This document shows positions 11,034-20,885 of a stretch of 64,000 nt of DNA, one piece after another. This stretch comes from Boesenbergia rotunda (taxonomy: Eukaryota; Streptophyta; Magnoliopsida; Zingiberales; Zingiberaceae), in contig JAGFNQ010002300.1 of the NCBI GenBank assembly GCA_024364735.1, positions 499,453 to 563,452 on the forward strand, given 5' to 3'. Both the position numbers and the translations under genes were made by a program. The notes under the pieces are model-generated. The model searched no databases, had not been told where the DNA came from, and worked only from the letters and a program-made list of their open reading frames with translations. Within the stretch, counting starts at the first letter, position 1. Each line of letters begins with the position of its first letter.

Positions 11034-12664
11034 ATCATTAATAAAAATCCTATTTATTTTTCAAATTGAATAACCCTTTTTATCAATTCAGGAGATCGTA
11101 GGAACATCTCCAAATAGGTTGATATCCAACCATAGATAAGAACAACCATGGCTGTGGCCATCAAGTTATTCTTAGCAATGAAGGTAGGTAATTATACCGA
11201 TTACATATCACATATATGTAACTATCACATTATGCTATCAACTAATTGAATGTTTGCATAAATCATTGGGTCGTTAACTCATTAACAAGTATGCAACATT
11301 ATACATAGCACCCAACTGCACCTCTCTTTACATCGACCTTGGCTGTGGCACAACAAATCGATGCTCCAAGTTTAAGGCTGACCCATCAATCAAGAAATAG
11401 TTTTAATATGGTTGGAGTTCATTCAATCGTATAGTCAGGCTTGGATGTGTCCAACAACCATAACTAAGGATTGACCTCTGACTCTAACTATATTAATCAT
11501 AAACTAATTCAATGGTTTGAACATGTCGAGGTTCAAGCTGGGCATGGATGTGTCCATCAACCCAAACGAGAAACAAAACTCCGGTTCTAACCATATTAAT
11601 GGAAGGTGTTGGCCTTAATATTTTGTAAGGGGTTTTGGGTCTCATCTTTTTCCTTTTAATGCACATTCATGACATATAATTATGTCATGACTAACGATAT
11701 CCTTAATAAAGTATGTATGTGACTTAAGTTATCAAGTCTCATTAATTGAATTAGGAATCGGATTTCCTAATTCTAATTTCATACTTTATTAAAGGAATTG
11801 TTTTGGGAAACAATTTCCTAAATTGTCATAATCGATTTCGGAAAAATATGTTCAAGACTTTGATTTCTCTAAATCAAAACTTATTAAATTAAGAGATAAT
11901 TCCCTTAATTCAACTACATATTATTTTCATGAAAATCTCATTTAAGAAACTCTATAGGAAACCATTTTCCTAATTAATTTTGGAGACAGCAATATGTAAG
12001 AGCATCACCTCTTAAAACATATTTTATTCATGGATTTAATTAATTACAACAAATCGTTTTCTAAGGGTGGCTCCCCGAGGCTCAGATACCCAAAGAAAAG
12101 TAATTTGTCGTAAATCCAATTTGATCCGCTTCGGAAGCGCAACCAAATTAAACATGACAATTTCATTTAAAATTGGGAAATTAAATTACAACAACTAACT
12201 TTAAATTGGACGGCTCCCCGAGGCTTAATCCAAAATAAAGAATTTTGTTGTCAATTTAAAACCAATTCAAATTAAATTGTCATTTAATTGTCCATAAATT
12301 TGTCTAGACTTTCTTGAAAGAAAGTGCCCAAAATTACGAGATTTCATAATAGGTTTTCAGAATAATTGTAAGTTTCTGGTACAAAGAAACTTACATATTT
12401 CCAAAGTTGGAAAATTTCTAAAATGGAAAATTTCCAAGATTGGAAAGTTTCCAAAGATGGGAAGTTTTCACAATTATTATAAAATTTCAGAAACTAGGAA
12501 ATTTCAAACGTTTGCGAAATTTCATGAGGATTTCCAAACTTTGAAATTCCTAAATCCAAAATTTATTATAATTGGAAAGTTTCCATAATTGAAAATTTTC
12601 CAAAATTGAGATCATGACAAAGTTTTCCGCAAAACAATTATATGATTATGTCGAACACTAACCT
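11033..12664 (-). mobile_element. Orphan leader of a second E-type copia copy
   Basis: Nearly identical to 18858-20479, the untranslated leader between primer-binding site and gag of element E, and to the reverse complement of 61106-62700 in D. No gag follows: it ends at 11033 against the extra ORF of copy A, sharing the bases cattaataaaaatcc with the true leader at the junction. It shares its LTR (12679-14934) with element E, giving leader-LTR-body-leader-LTR. No gene is present. Confidence 0.8.
12395..12605. repeat. Short GGAAANTTTCC palindrome cluster in leader
   Basis: Repeated units like ttggaaagtttcc and ttggaaaatttc recur about every 20-30 bp. The cluster is kept in the leaders at 20215-20425 and 61155-61385. 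It could fold into small hairpins in the genomic RNA near the primer-binding site, where packaging and dimerisation signals are expected; that role is inference. Confidence 0.55.
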
Positions 12665-12677
12665 GGCTCTGATACCA
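12665..12677 (-). other. Primer-binding site, tRNA-iMet
   Basis: On the minus strand it reads TGGTATCAGAGCC, complementary to the 3' end of initiator methionine tRNA. One base separates it from the CA end of the LTR at 12679. It primes minus-strand cDNA synthesis in copia elements. Confidence 0.9.
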
Positions 12678-13320
12678 CTGTTGGGACCGGGTGCATGTTG
12701 ACAAGGATACGGGTTCGTAAAATTTAAAATTTTTCGTGCAGCGAAAGAGTTAGCATAAAATAATTTCTCAAATCATTTTAACCACGTATCTAGAATGCAA
12801 CCTTATGATGTGTGGACATGATCATAAATTAAAACTTTGCGGAAAAGTAAACTAATTTACTTTGTACCTTACGTAACTCGAAGAAAGGGACGAGATCCAA
12901 CCGTAGCGTCCCTTGGAAGCTCCGCCTCTATTCGCGTCCACGCCGAGTTCTCTTCGGGATGACTTCGCAAAGTCACGAGTTTTGTGCCGACGAAAACTAC
13001 TAGATTCTCTAAAGGCACAACTAGAAGAACAAGAGAAAAGAATGGAAACTAACCAACAAGAAACGGAATCTAAATTCCGGGAAGAGAGGAGTTGCGATCC
13101 GCTTCTTCTTCTTCTTGTTTGGCTCCTTCTTGGTGATCCTTGCTCACGCCAACCCTTGGAAGGGTGAGGTTGCGCCGGCCCTAGATTGGACAAGGGGCGC
13201 CGGCCCTAAGAGTGGCAAGGGGCGCCGGCCCTAGGAGGGAAGGAGAAGAGAATAAGAGAGAGAGGGAGAGAATTAATCTTTTGATTACTCAATTAGGAAT
13301 TAAAGGCTTGCCTTTGGTTC

Positions 13321-13330
13321 CTTTATATAG
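13321..13330 (-). promoter_or_regulatory. LTR TATA box
   Basis: Minus strand ctatataaag; the same box is found at 60452-60460 in element D. It sets the U3/R border of the LTR promoter. Confidence 0.75.
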
Positions 13331-13974
13331 TAGCATCTTCCTTGCCAAGTCTCCCTCTTAACGAAATTAGTTTTCATAAGAAATTTATCTTATAAAGTTT
13401 CTTATGAATTAATCCGTTATGCCTAGTTTTATTATAACTAACTTTATAATAAAACAAATACTTCTCTCCTTTAATTATGGAATAAATTTTAACAAGAAAT
13501 TTATAAACTTTCTTATTATGGAAAAATCAATTCATAATTGATTTTATAAAATTAAAATAAACCATTCCATCAATCATTTTAATTTCCATAAAAGAATAAA
13601 TTTCTATAAATTTATTTATATAAATTTCTTTACACAAATTTATTTATCCATAATTTATAAAACAAATCGCGCTAGATTTATTTTATTAATTAAACCAAAC
13701 AAGTTGGTTTATCCTCCTTTTAATGGCCGGCCAAACCCACCCTCTTTGGCCGGCCAAACCGAGCCGAACCGTTCGCGAATTAAACTCATTTAATTCGCCC
13801 AATAAGCCTTCAAAAGACTTAGCCATTTTAAGTTTCCGTTGCGCCTCTGATTAACTCAGATTCGACTTATTTCTCTTGATTGGAAAATCTAATTTTCAAC
13901 TCGTTTTAAATCCCTCGGATTACTCGTAGTGCGTGTGACTAAATAGGCTTTCGATTTATGTTGGCCGTCTATAA

Positions 13975-14394
13975 TCAACCAATTATAGAACGATCATGAG
14001 TGGCTCCTAGTAGTACATCATGACCCCCAATTAATCGAAAGATCAACGGTTTGACCTCAGAAGTAATTCTGAAACCCTTCAGCAGCTCTAATGAATCATG
14101 CCCCATTCCCTTCACCGTCTTATACCCACTTGGTTCAGGACACGGTCTATTTGTGTCAGTCCCCACTAGGCTGACTACGTCACACCTAGCCCAAGTAGTG
14201 TCTTTCTCGTCCTTTGGATTTCTAATTACTCTCATGTATTTAAGAGACTCACACTCTAAACATGATATGCTCTGGCCAGAGGCTTTGAGTAACAATCCGA
14301 CGATAGGCCTGGGTATACATCTCCTCGCAAGGAGTGGTGAATCCTTTGTAGGCTGCTCAAACATCTTCGGGCACTTCGGCTTATACCCAATCAT
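13975..14394 (-). CDS. Open frame inside LTR U3, 139 codons
   Basis: An ATG-started frame lies entirely within U3, upstream of the TATA box. Its counterpart in element D (59193-59543) is alike over about 108 codons before a one-base difference ends it. Shared motifs include GYKPKCPKMFEQP, LLARRCIPRPIVGLL and GMGHDSLELLKGF. Neither copy has an internal stop, although both elements are otherwise decayed. I recognise no domain; it is Cys- and Pro-containing, basic, and without an obvious membrane segment. In the genomic RNA it would lie in the 3' untranslated end, so translation would need a separate transcript. It may be a fortuitous frame in a conserved regulatory sequence. Confidence 0.35.
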   Translation of the reverse strand: MIGYKPKCPKMFEQPTKDSPLLARRCIPRPIVGLLLKASGQSISCLECESLKYMRVIRNPKDEKDTTWARCDVVSLVGTDTNRPCPEPSGYKTVKGMGHDSLELLKGFRITSEVKPLIFRLIGGHDVLLGATHDRSIIG

Positions 14395-14945
14395 CCTGGG
14401 TCCACACCTCCTTGGAGATGCTTGCTTAAGATGTTAAAGTATAAGTCTCCATGACCAAGATGACTTGAACACCGCAAGTCAAAGGAACATTGCACTTAAG
14501 CTGCAGTAAGAACTTCATTGACATATCTATATAGATTACCATATGAAGTTTTACAGCTAGTCACTCCAATGAACTAGTTCCCTTAACTAGCATCCATGTT
14601 TATCTCCGGACATCCCAATGTCACCAGCTAGTGAGAATCAGCTGATTAGAGAATAACCCATGCTAGTCTCAACAGAATTGATAGTGTCCTTATTTATCAA
14701 TTCATCGACTAGGGATATTTTCAATACTTCACAATTGCACATTTAGAGATAATCACTAGTTGTGATCCCATCACAAATTCTCTTATGCTGTGAATTGTAT
14801 TGCGGACATTCAGTAGATGAGTTTAAGATCCCAATCAAATACACACACATGTATACTCAAATAGTGAATTATCATTTATTAAAATAAATGTTTACAATCA
14901 TAAGGCGATTGACACTTCTCTCATATCACTAACAAACTCCCACTT

Positions 14946-16253
14946 GGCCTAATGCCAATCGCTACGGTATCCAATACCACAGGCTCTAACATGACCCTCA
15001 AACTTATTTTGGGGCAAGGCCTTAGTTAAAGGATCCGCTAAATTCCTTTCAGCGGGAATTTTCTCAATTTGTATATCATTTCTACTTATAATCTCTCTGA
15101 TCAGATGATAGCGGCGAAGCACGTGTTTGGATCGCTGATGAGACCTTGGTTCCTTTGCTTGTGCAATAGCTCCATTGTTGTCGCAGTAAACCGGCACTGC
15201 TTCATCAATGGTTGGAACCACGCCAAGTTCGGTGACAAACTTCTTGATCCAGACTGCTTCCTTTGCTACTTCCGAAGCTGCGATATATTCTGCTTCCGTG
15301 GTAGAATCCGCTACGGTGTCTTGTTTGGAACCTTTCCAACTTACTGTGCCTCCATTCAAAGTAAATACGTATCCAGACTGAGATTTGGAGTCATCCTTAT
15401 CTGTCTGGAAACTGGCATCTGTATACCCACGTATTACCATATCTCCTTCTCCATATATTAGGAACACATCCTTAGTTCTTCTTAAGTACTTAAGGATTGT
15501 CTTGACAGCCGCCCAATGATCCATTCCTGGATCCGACTGGTATCTGCTTGTGACGCTCAAAGCATACGATACATCGGGCCTAGTACATAACATAGCATAC
15601 ATGATAGATCCTATCGCGGATGCATAGGGAATCTTATTCATCCAAATCCTCTCGTCTTCTGTGCGCGGACACATAGACTTTGAAAGGTTGATCCCATCCC
15701 TGATGGGAAGGTAACCTTTCTTGGATTCCGACATGCTAAACCTTTTTAGCTCTCGGTCTATATACGCAGACTACGAAAGACCAAGCAACCGTTTTGATCT
15801 ATCTCTATAGATTCTAATCCAAAGGATATAGGTTGCTTCTCCCAGGTCTTTCATGGAGAAAGTTTAGGACAACCAAATTTTAACTGTCTGTAAAACTGAT
15901 ATATCGTTTCCTATAAGTAATATGTTATCGACATATAATACTAGGAATACGACTGCACTCCCACTAACCTTCTTGTACACACAAGGTTCGTCAGGATTTT
16001 GTGAGAAATCAAACTCTTTGATTGTCTCATCAAAACGGATGTTCCAGCTCCTAGATGCTTGCTTCAGTCCATATATGGATCGTCGAAGCTTGCATACTTT
16101 GGTTTTATCAACCGATGTGAAACCTTCAGGTTGTATCATGTATATATCCTTAAGCAGGTTTTCATTAAGGAAAGCTGTTTTCACATCCATTTGCCATATC
16201 TCATAATCATAATGAGCTGCTATGACTACGAGCATCCGAATGGATTTAAGCAT
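14946..16253 (-). pseudogene. Element E reverse transcriptase and RNase H
   Basis: Minus-strand copia RT (14949-16253, two frames) and RNase H. RT motifs include WQMDVKTAFLNENL and YGLKQASRSW. The catalytic box reads YVDN instead of YVDD (near 15925), so a metal-binding Asp is replaced. RNase H shows TDASFQTDKD, STTEAEYIAASE and a typical C-terminus with LADPLTKALPQNKFEGH. The stop at 14949-14951 is followed at once by the purine tract and LTR. A frameshift splits RT between 15734 and 15864. With the YVDN change the enzyme would be inactive even if the frame were intact. Confidence 0.9.
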
Positions 16254-17180
16254 AATTACCTTCCATGTTGGTTTTCTTCTTGAAAACCCACTTGCACCCT
16301 ATGGGCTTAATCCCTTCAGGTGGGTTAACCAAGTCCCATACTTGATTTTCGTACATGGAATCCATTTCCGACTTCATGGCTTCAAGCCATTTGTCCCTTT
16401 CTGAACTTTTCAGAACATCTTCATAACTGATAGGTTCGTCATCGCTTATGAGTAACACGTCGTTCGATTCACTTATGAGAAATCCGTATCTCTCTGGAAT
16501 ATTGCGTGTTCTATCAGACCTACGAAGAGGTGGTGTTGTTTTAGGTTCAACTGATAGCTCATCATCATGAGTTATTGGTTGTGGGTCTAGACTAGGTGTC
16601 TCTGTAATGTCTATTGGAGTTTCTTGAACTTCATCAAGTTCAATGCCACTCCCACTGTTTTCTTGTAAAAGAAATTCTCTTTCCAGAAATACAGCATGCC
16701 TTGAAACAAACACCTTTTGTTCCAAGGGATGATAGAATTGGTAACCCTTCGTTTCCTTAGGGTATCCAATAAATAGACATCTATCAGACTTAGCATCCAA
16801 TTTGTCTGATACAGTCCGCTTCACATAAGCAGGACAACCCCATATCTTAAGGTGAGTTAAGTGAGGTTTCTTACTATTCCATGTCTCATATGGAGTAGTA
16901 GAGACTACCTTGGTCGGGACTTTGTTTAGCAAGTAAATAGCCGTCTTTAGTGCATAGCCCCAAAAGGATTTTGGAAGAGTTGCATGATTCATCATAGACC
17001 TAACCATGTCCATCAAGGTTCGGTTACGCCTCTCAGATACATCATTATGCTGTGGTGTATACGGCGGAGTCCATTGGGACAATATCCCATTGTCCCTAAG
17101 ATAATCTTGAAACTCTTGACTTAAGTATTCACCACCTCGATCGGATCGAGGTATCTTAATACTTTTGCCAAGTTGTTTCT
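16246..17180 (-). pseudogene. Element E integrase C-terminal half and linker
   Basis: The frame starts in the integrase core around SQWTPPYTPQHND and continues through the copia integrase C-terminus (LKIWGCPAYVKR, then DRCLFIGYPKETKGY). After that come an acidic Pro-rich linker (ITETPSLDPQP) and the start of RT (WLEAMKSEMDSMYENQVWDL, GCKWVFKKK). The usual NGVSE sequence around the third catalytic residue reads NDVSE, with the Glu retained. A frameshift at about 17180 separates it from the upstream catalytic part. It is part of one Gag-Pol read in the order gag-pro-int-RT-RH, which defines Ty1/copia. Confidence 0.85.
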
Positions 17181-18104
17181 CTACTTCATTTCTGAACTCT
17201 TGAATTTCTCAAAAGCTTCAGATTTGTGTTTCATCAAGAACACATACCCGAATCGTGAGTGATCATCGATAAAGGTGATGAAGTAGCTATAGCCTCCTTG
17301 TGCAAGAGTTGACATTGGTCCACATACATCAGTATGTATTAGACCAAGCAATTCTCCCACTGGATTACCTTTTCCGGAAAAGGGTAATTTGGTCATCTTG
17401 CCTTTTAAGCACGATTCGCATGTATCAAATGAACCGGGTTCAAATGATTCCAAGATTCCACATCGGTGTAATTCAGTCATGCGTTTCTTGCTTACATGGC
17501 CAAGACGGCAATGCCAAGTGTAGGAGTCTATTCGATTATCTATTCGAGCATGTTTGTTGCTAACTTCGATATTGAAAACGTCACTGGATAAATCTAACGT
17601 GTAGATACCATTGCACAAAGTTCCATTCCCATAAAGAACGCCATTTAAAGTTATGTAACAACAATTGTTACTAAAAGTTAAATGATAACCCTTTTCATTC
17701 AAACATGAAATAGATACAATGTTCTTTATTAACGAAGGAACGAAATAACAATTATCCAATCCTAAGACACGTCCAGTGGGGAGCTTTAGCAAATATGTTC
17801 CGATGGCAACAACAGCAATCTTTGCTCCATTTCCAACTCACAAATTCGCTTCTCCTTTGACGAGTCTTCTTCTATTTCTTAGCCCCTGTATGTCATTACA
17901 TATATGTGAGCTACACTCAGTATCAAGTACCCAGGTATTTGAGGAAATAGAGTGACATTCAATAACGAAGATACTTGAAGAGGATGGGGCATCGGATGCC
18001 TTATTCTTCAAGGACTCAAGATAAATCTTGCAGTTTCTTCGCCAGTGACCCTCCTTGCCACAATGATGGCAAGCTCCTTTTGGTTTCTTTTCAGTCTTTT
18101 TGGC
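17181..18104 (-). pseudogene. Element E zinc knuckle, protease, pre-integrase and integrase N-half
   Basis: On the minus strand a zinc knuckle with intact CCHC spacing (CHHCGKEGHWRRNC, about 18038-18079) follows a stop codon near 18102. Protease comes next, with a DTEC variant near 17920 where DTGC is usual; element D keeps DTGC. A stop near 17835 precedes the open frame 17181-17792, which holds the protease tail, the pre-integrase HX-CX2C region (TWHCRLGHVS...CESCLKGK) and the first integrase Asp region (LIHTDVCGPMS, FIDDHSRFGY). A frameshift at 17181 ends it. Confidence 0.85.
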
Positions 18105-18785
18105 CTATTTCTTCTTTCCTTTAATCTGTTCTTTGGCCTTCCTCTTAGAACCTTTCTTCGAGGAACCCACTAACAGTACCGCCTTTTGATCCGGCTTTAC
18201 AGAAGGCTCCACAGTTTTCAGCAGGTTGAGCAACTCAGGAATGGTCATCTCTAGTTTGTTCATCTGATAGTTCATCACAAATTGTGAATAACTTTTGGGC
18301 AAACAATTCAGAATTAAGTCAATACTTAGTTCATGATCCATTGCAAAACCGAGTGTGCTCAGTCGCTCAATGTACCCCAACATCTTTAACACAAACTGTG
18401 AGGCAGAAGTGTCTTCCTGCATCTTGGTGGTGAAGAGGAGTCTGGAGACTTCGAACCTTTCGGATCTCGCCTGCTCTTCAAACAACTCATGAAGATGGAA
18501 GATGATGGTATAAGCATCCATATGCTCATGCTGCTTTTGCAGCTCAGGTATCATAGAGGCTAGCATGATGCAACTTGCAAGTTCAGAATCGGTCACATGT
18601 TTCTGATAGGCCACTAGCTGGTCTGGAGTTGCACCTTCCGGAGGATGGTTAGGAAGTTGTTCTTCAAGGACATGAGCAAGCTTCTCTGCCTTGAGGACTA
18701 TCCTCAGGTTTCGAAGCCAGTCCATGAAGTTTGGCCCAGTCAATTTATTGGTGTCCAAAATGGAACGCAAATTCAGAGAAGACAT
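18105..18785 (-). pseudogene. Element E gag (UBN2-type), 226 codons
   Basis: The structural Gag starts at ATG 18785 with MSSLNLRSILDTNKLTGPNF, typical of plant copia gags. It carries the alpha-helical capsid domain (about residues 15-190: FMDWLRNLRIVL, FEVSRLLFTTKMQ, LGYIERLSTLGF). A basic linker rich in Lys runs into a stop at 18103-18105, just before the zinc knuckle. This start is supported by the equal start in element D at 62778. D has lost roughly 130 residues of this domain, so E is the better reference. Confidence 0.85.
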
Positions 18786-20479
18786 GATCGAGTGATTAAC
18801 CTAGAAATACAAATTGAGCTTATGTGAGAAGAATGATTAAAGAATGTATCAACATACATTAATAAAAATCCTATATATTTTTCAAATTGAATAACCCTTT
18901 TTATCAATTCGGGAGATCGTAGGAACATCTCCAAATAGGTTGATATCCAACCATAGATAAGAACAACCATGGCTGTGGCCATCAAGTTATTCTTAGCTAT
19001 GAAGGTAGGTAATTATACCGATTACATATCACATATATGTAACTATCACATTATGCTATCAACTAATTGAATGTTTGCATAAATCATTGGGTCGTTAACT
19101 CATTAACAAGTATGCAACATTATACATAGCACCCAACTGCACCTCTCTTTACATCGACCTTGGCTGTGGCACAACAAATCGATGCTCCAAGCTTAAGGCT
19201 GACCCATCAATCAAGAAATAGTTTTAATATGGTTGGAGCTCATTCAATCGTTTAGTCAGGCTTGGATGTGTCCAACAACCATAACTAAGGATTGACCTCT
19301 GACTCTAACTATATTAATCATAAACTAATTCCATAGTTTGAACATGTCGAGGTTCAAGCTGGGCATGGATGTGTCCATCAACCCAAACGAGAAACAAAAC
19401 TCCGGTTCTAACCATATTAATGGAAGGTGTTGGCCTTAATATTTGTAAGGGGTTTGGGTCTCATCTTTTCCTTTTAATGCACATTCATGACATATAATTA
19501 TGTCATGACTAACGATATCCTTAATAAAGTATGTATGTGACTTAATTATCAAGTCTCATTAATTGAATTAGGAACCGGATTTCCTAATTCTAATTTCATA
19601 CTTTATTAAAGGAATTGTTTTGGGAAACAATTTCCTAAATTGTCATAATCAATTTCGGAAATAATATTTAAGACTTTGATTTCTCTAAATCAAATCTTAT
19701 TAAATTAAGAGACAATTCCCTTAATTCAACACATATTATTTTCATGAAAATCTCATTTAAGAAACTCTATAGGAAACCATTTTCCTAATTAATTTTGGAG
19801 ACAACAATATGTAAGAGCATCACCTCTTAAATCATATTTTATTCATGGATTTAATTAATTACAACAAATCGTTTTCTAAGGGTGGCTCCCCGAGGCTCAG
19901 ATACCCAAAGAAAAGTAATTTGTCGTAAATCCAATTTGGTCCGCTTCGGAAGCGCAACCAAATTAAACATGACAATTTCATTTAAAATTGGGAAATTAAA
20001 TTACAACAACTAACTTTAAATTGGACGGCTCCCCGAGGCTCAATCCAAAATAAAGAATTTTGTTGTCAATTTAAAAACCAATTCAAATTTAATTGTCAAT
20101 TAATTGTCCATAAATTTGTCTAGACTTTCTTGAAAGAAAGTGCCCAAAATTGCGAGATTTCATAATAGGTTTTCAGAATAATTGTAAGTTTCTGGTACAA
20201 AGAAAACTTACATATTTCCAAATTGGAAAATTTCTAAAATAGAAAATTTCCAAAATTGGAAAGTTTCCAAAGATGGGAAGTTTTCACAATTATTATAAAA
20301 TTTCAGAAACTAGGAATTTCAAACGTTTGCGAAATTTCATGAGGATTTCCAAACTTTGAAATTCCTAAATCTAAAATTTATTATAATTGGAAAGTTTCCA
20401 TAATTGAAAATTTTTCCAAAATTGAGATCATGACAAAGTTTTCCGCAAAACAATTATATGATTATGTCGAACACTAACC
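18786..20479 (-). other. Element E untranslated leader
   Basis: About 1.69 kb separates the primer-binding site from the gag ATG, unusually long. No sustained open frame occurs on the sense strand. It holds two blocks with the core ggctccccgaggct (near 19883 and 20026) and a GGAAA/TTTCC palindrome cluster (20215-20425). Leaders at 11033-12664 and 61106-62777 are alike over their whole length. Confidence 0.8.
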
Positions 20480-20492
20480 GGCTCTGATACCA
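20480..20492 (-). other. Primer-binding site of element E
   Basis: Minus strand TGGTATCAGAGCC, matching tRNA-iMet, one base from the LTR end at 20494. Confidence 0.9.
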
Positions 20493-20493
20493 C

Positions 20494-20884
20494 TGTTGGG
20501 ACCGGGTGCATGTTGACAAGGATACGGGTTCGTAAAATTTTAAATTTTTACGTGCAGCGGAAGAATTAGCATAAAATAATTTCCAAATTATTTTAACCAC
20601 GTATCTAGCATGCAACCTTATGATGTGTGGACATAATCATAAATTAAAACTTTGCGGAAAAGTAAACTAATTTACTTTGTACCTCGCGTAACTCGAAGAA
20701 AGGGACGAGATCCAACCGTAGCGTCCCTTGGAAGCTCCGCCTCTATTCGCGTCCACGCCGAGTTCTCTTCGGGATGACTTCGCAAAGTCACGAGTTTTGT
20801 GCCGACGAGAACTACTAGATTCTCTAAAGGCACAACTAGAAGAACAAGAGAAAAGAATGGAAACTAACCAACAAGAAACGGAAT
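20494..20884 (-). mobile_element. Partial 5' LTR of element E
   Basis: Matches 12679-13069 of the other LTR, then stops abruptly at the undetermined base 20885. The remaining ~1.87 kb, including U3 and TATA, is absent. Confidence 0.85.
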
Positions 20885-20885
20885 N
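20885..20885. other. Single undetermined base at a sequence break
   Basis: An N separates LTR sequence of element E from mid-protease sequence of copy B with no biological end on either side. This looks like a contig join, so the adjacency of E and B is not secure. Confidence 0.8.

Larger units (their letters stand above)
12679..14934 (-). mobile_element. Copia LTR, 2256 bp (element E 3' LTR)
   Basis: Read on the minus strand it begins TGTTAGTGATATG after a purine tract (14935-14946) and ends GGTCCCAACA. It corresponds to 58644-61091 of element D. It contains a TATA box (minus, 13321-13330), a U3 open frame (13975-14394) and, downstream of TATA, a GC-richer R/U5 part. The LTR is also adjacent to a primer-binding site on its left, so it serves two joined copies. 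Confidence 0.9.

Noticed and set aside
12852..13193. 113-codon minus-strand frame in the LTR R/U5 region, also present at 20667-20884 and in D
   Set aside because: The corresponding D stretch is not kept open on the sense strand, and it lies in untranslated leader sequence; likely chance.
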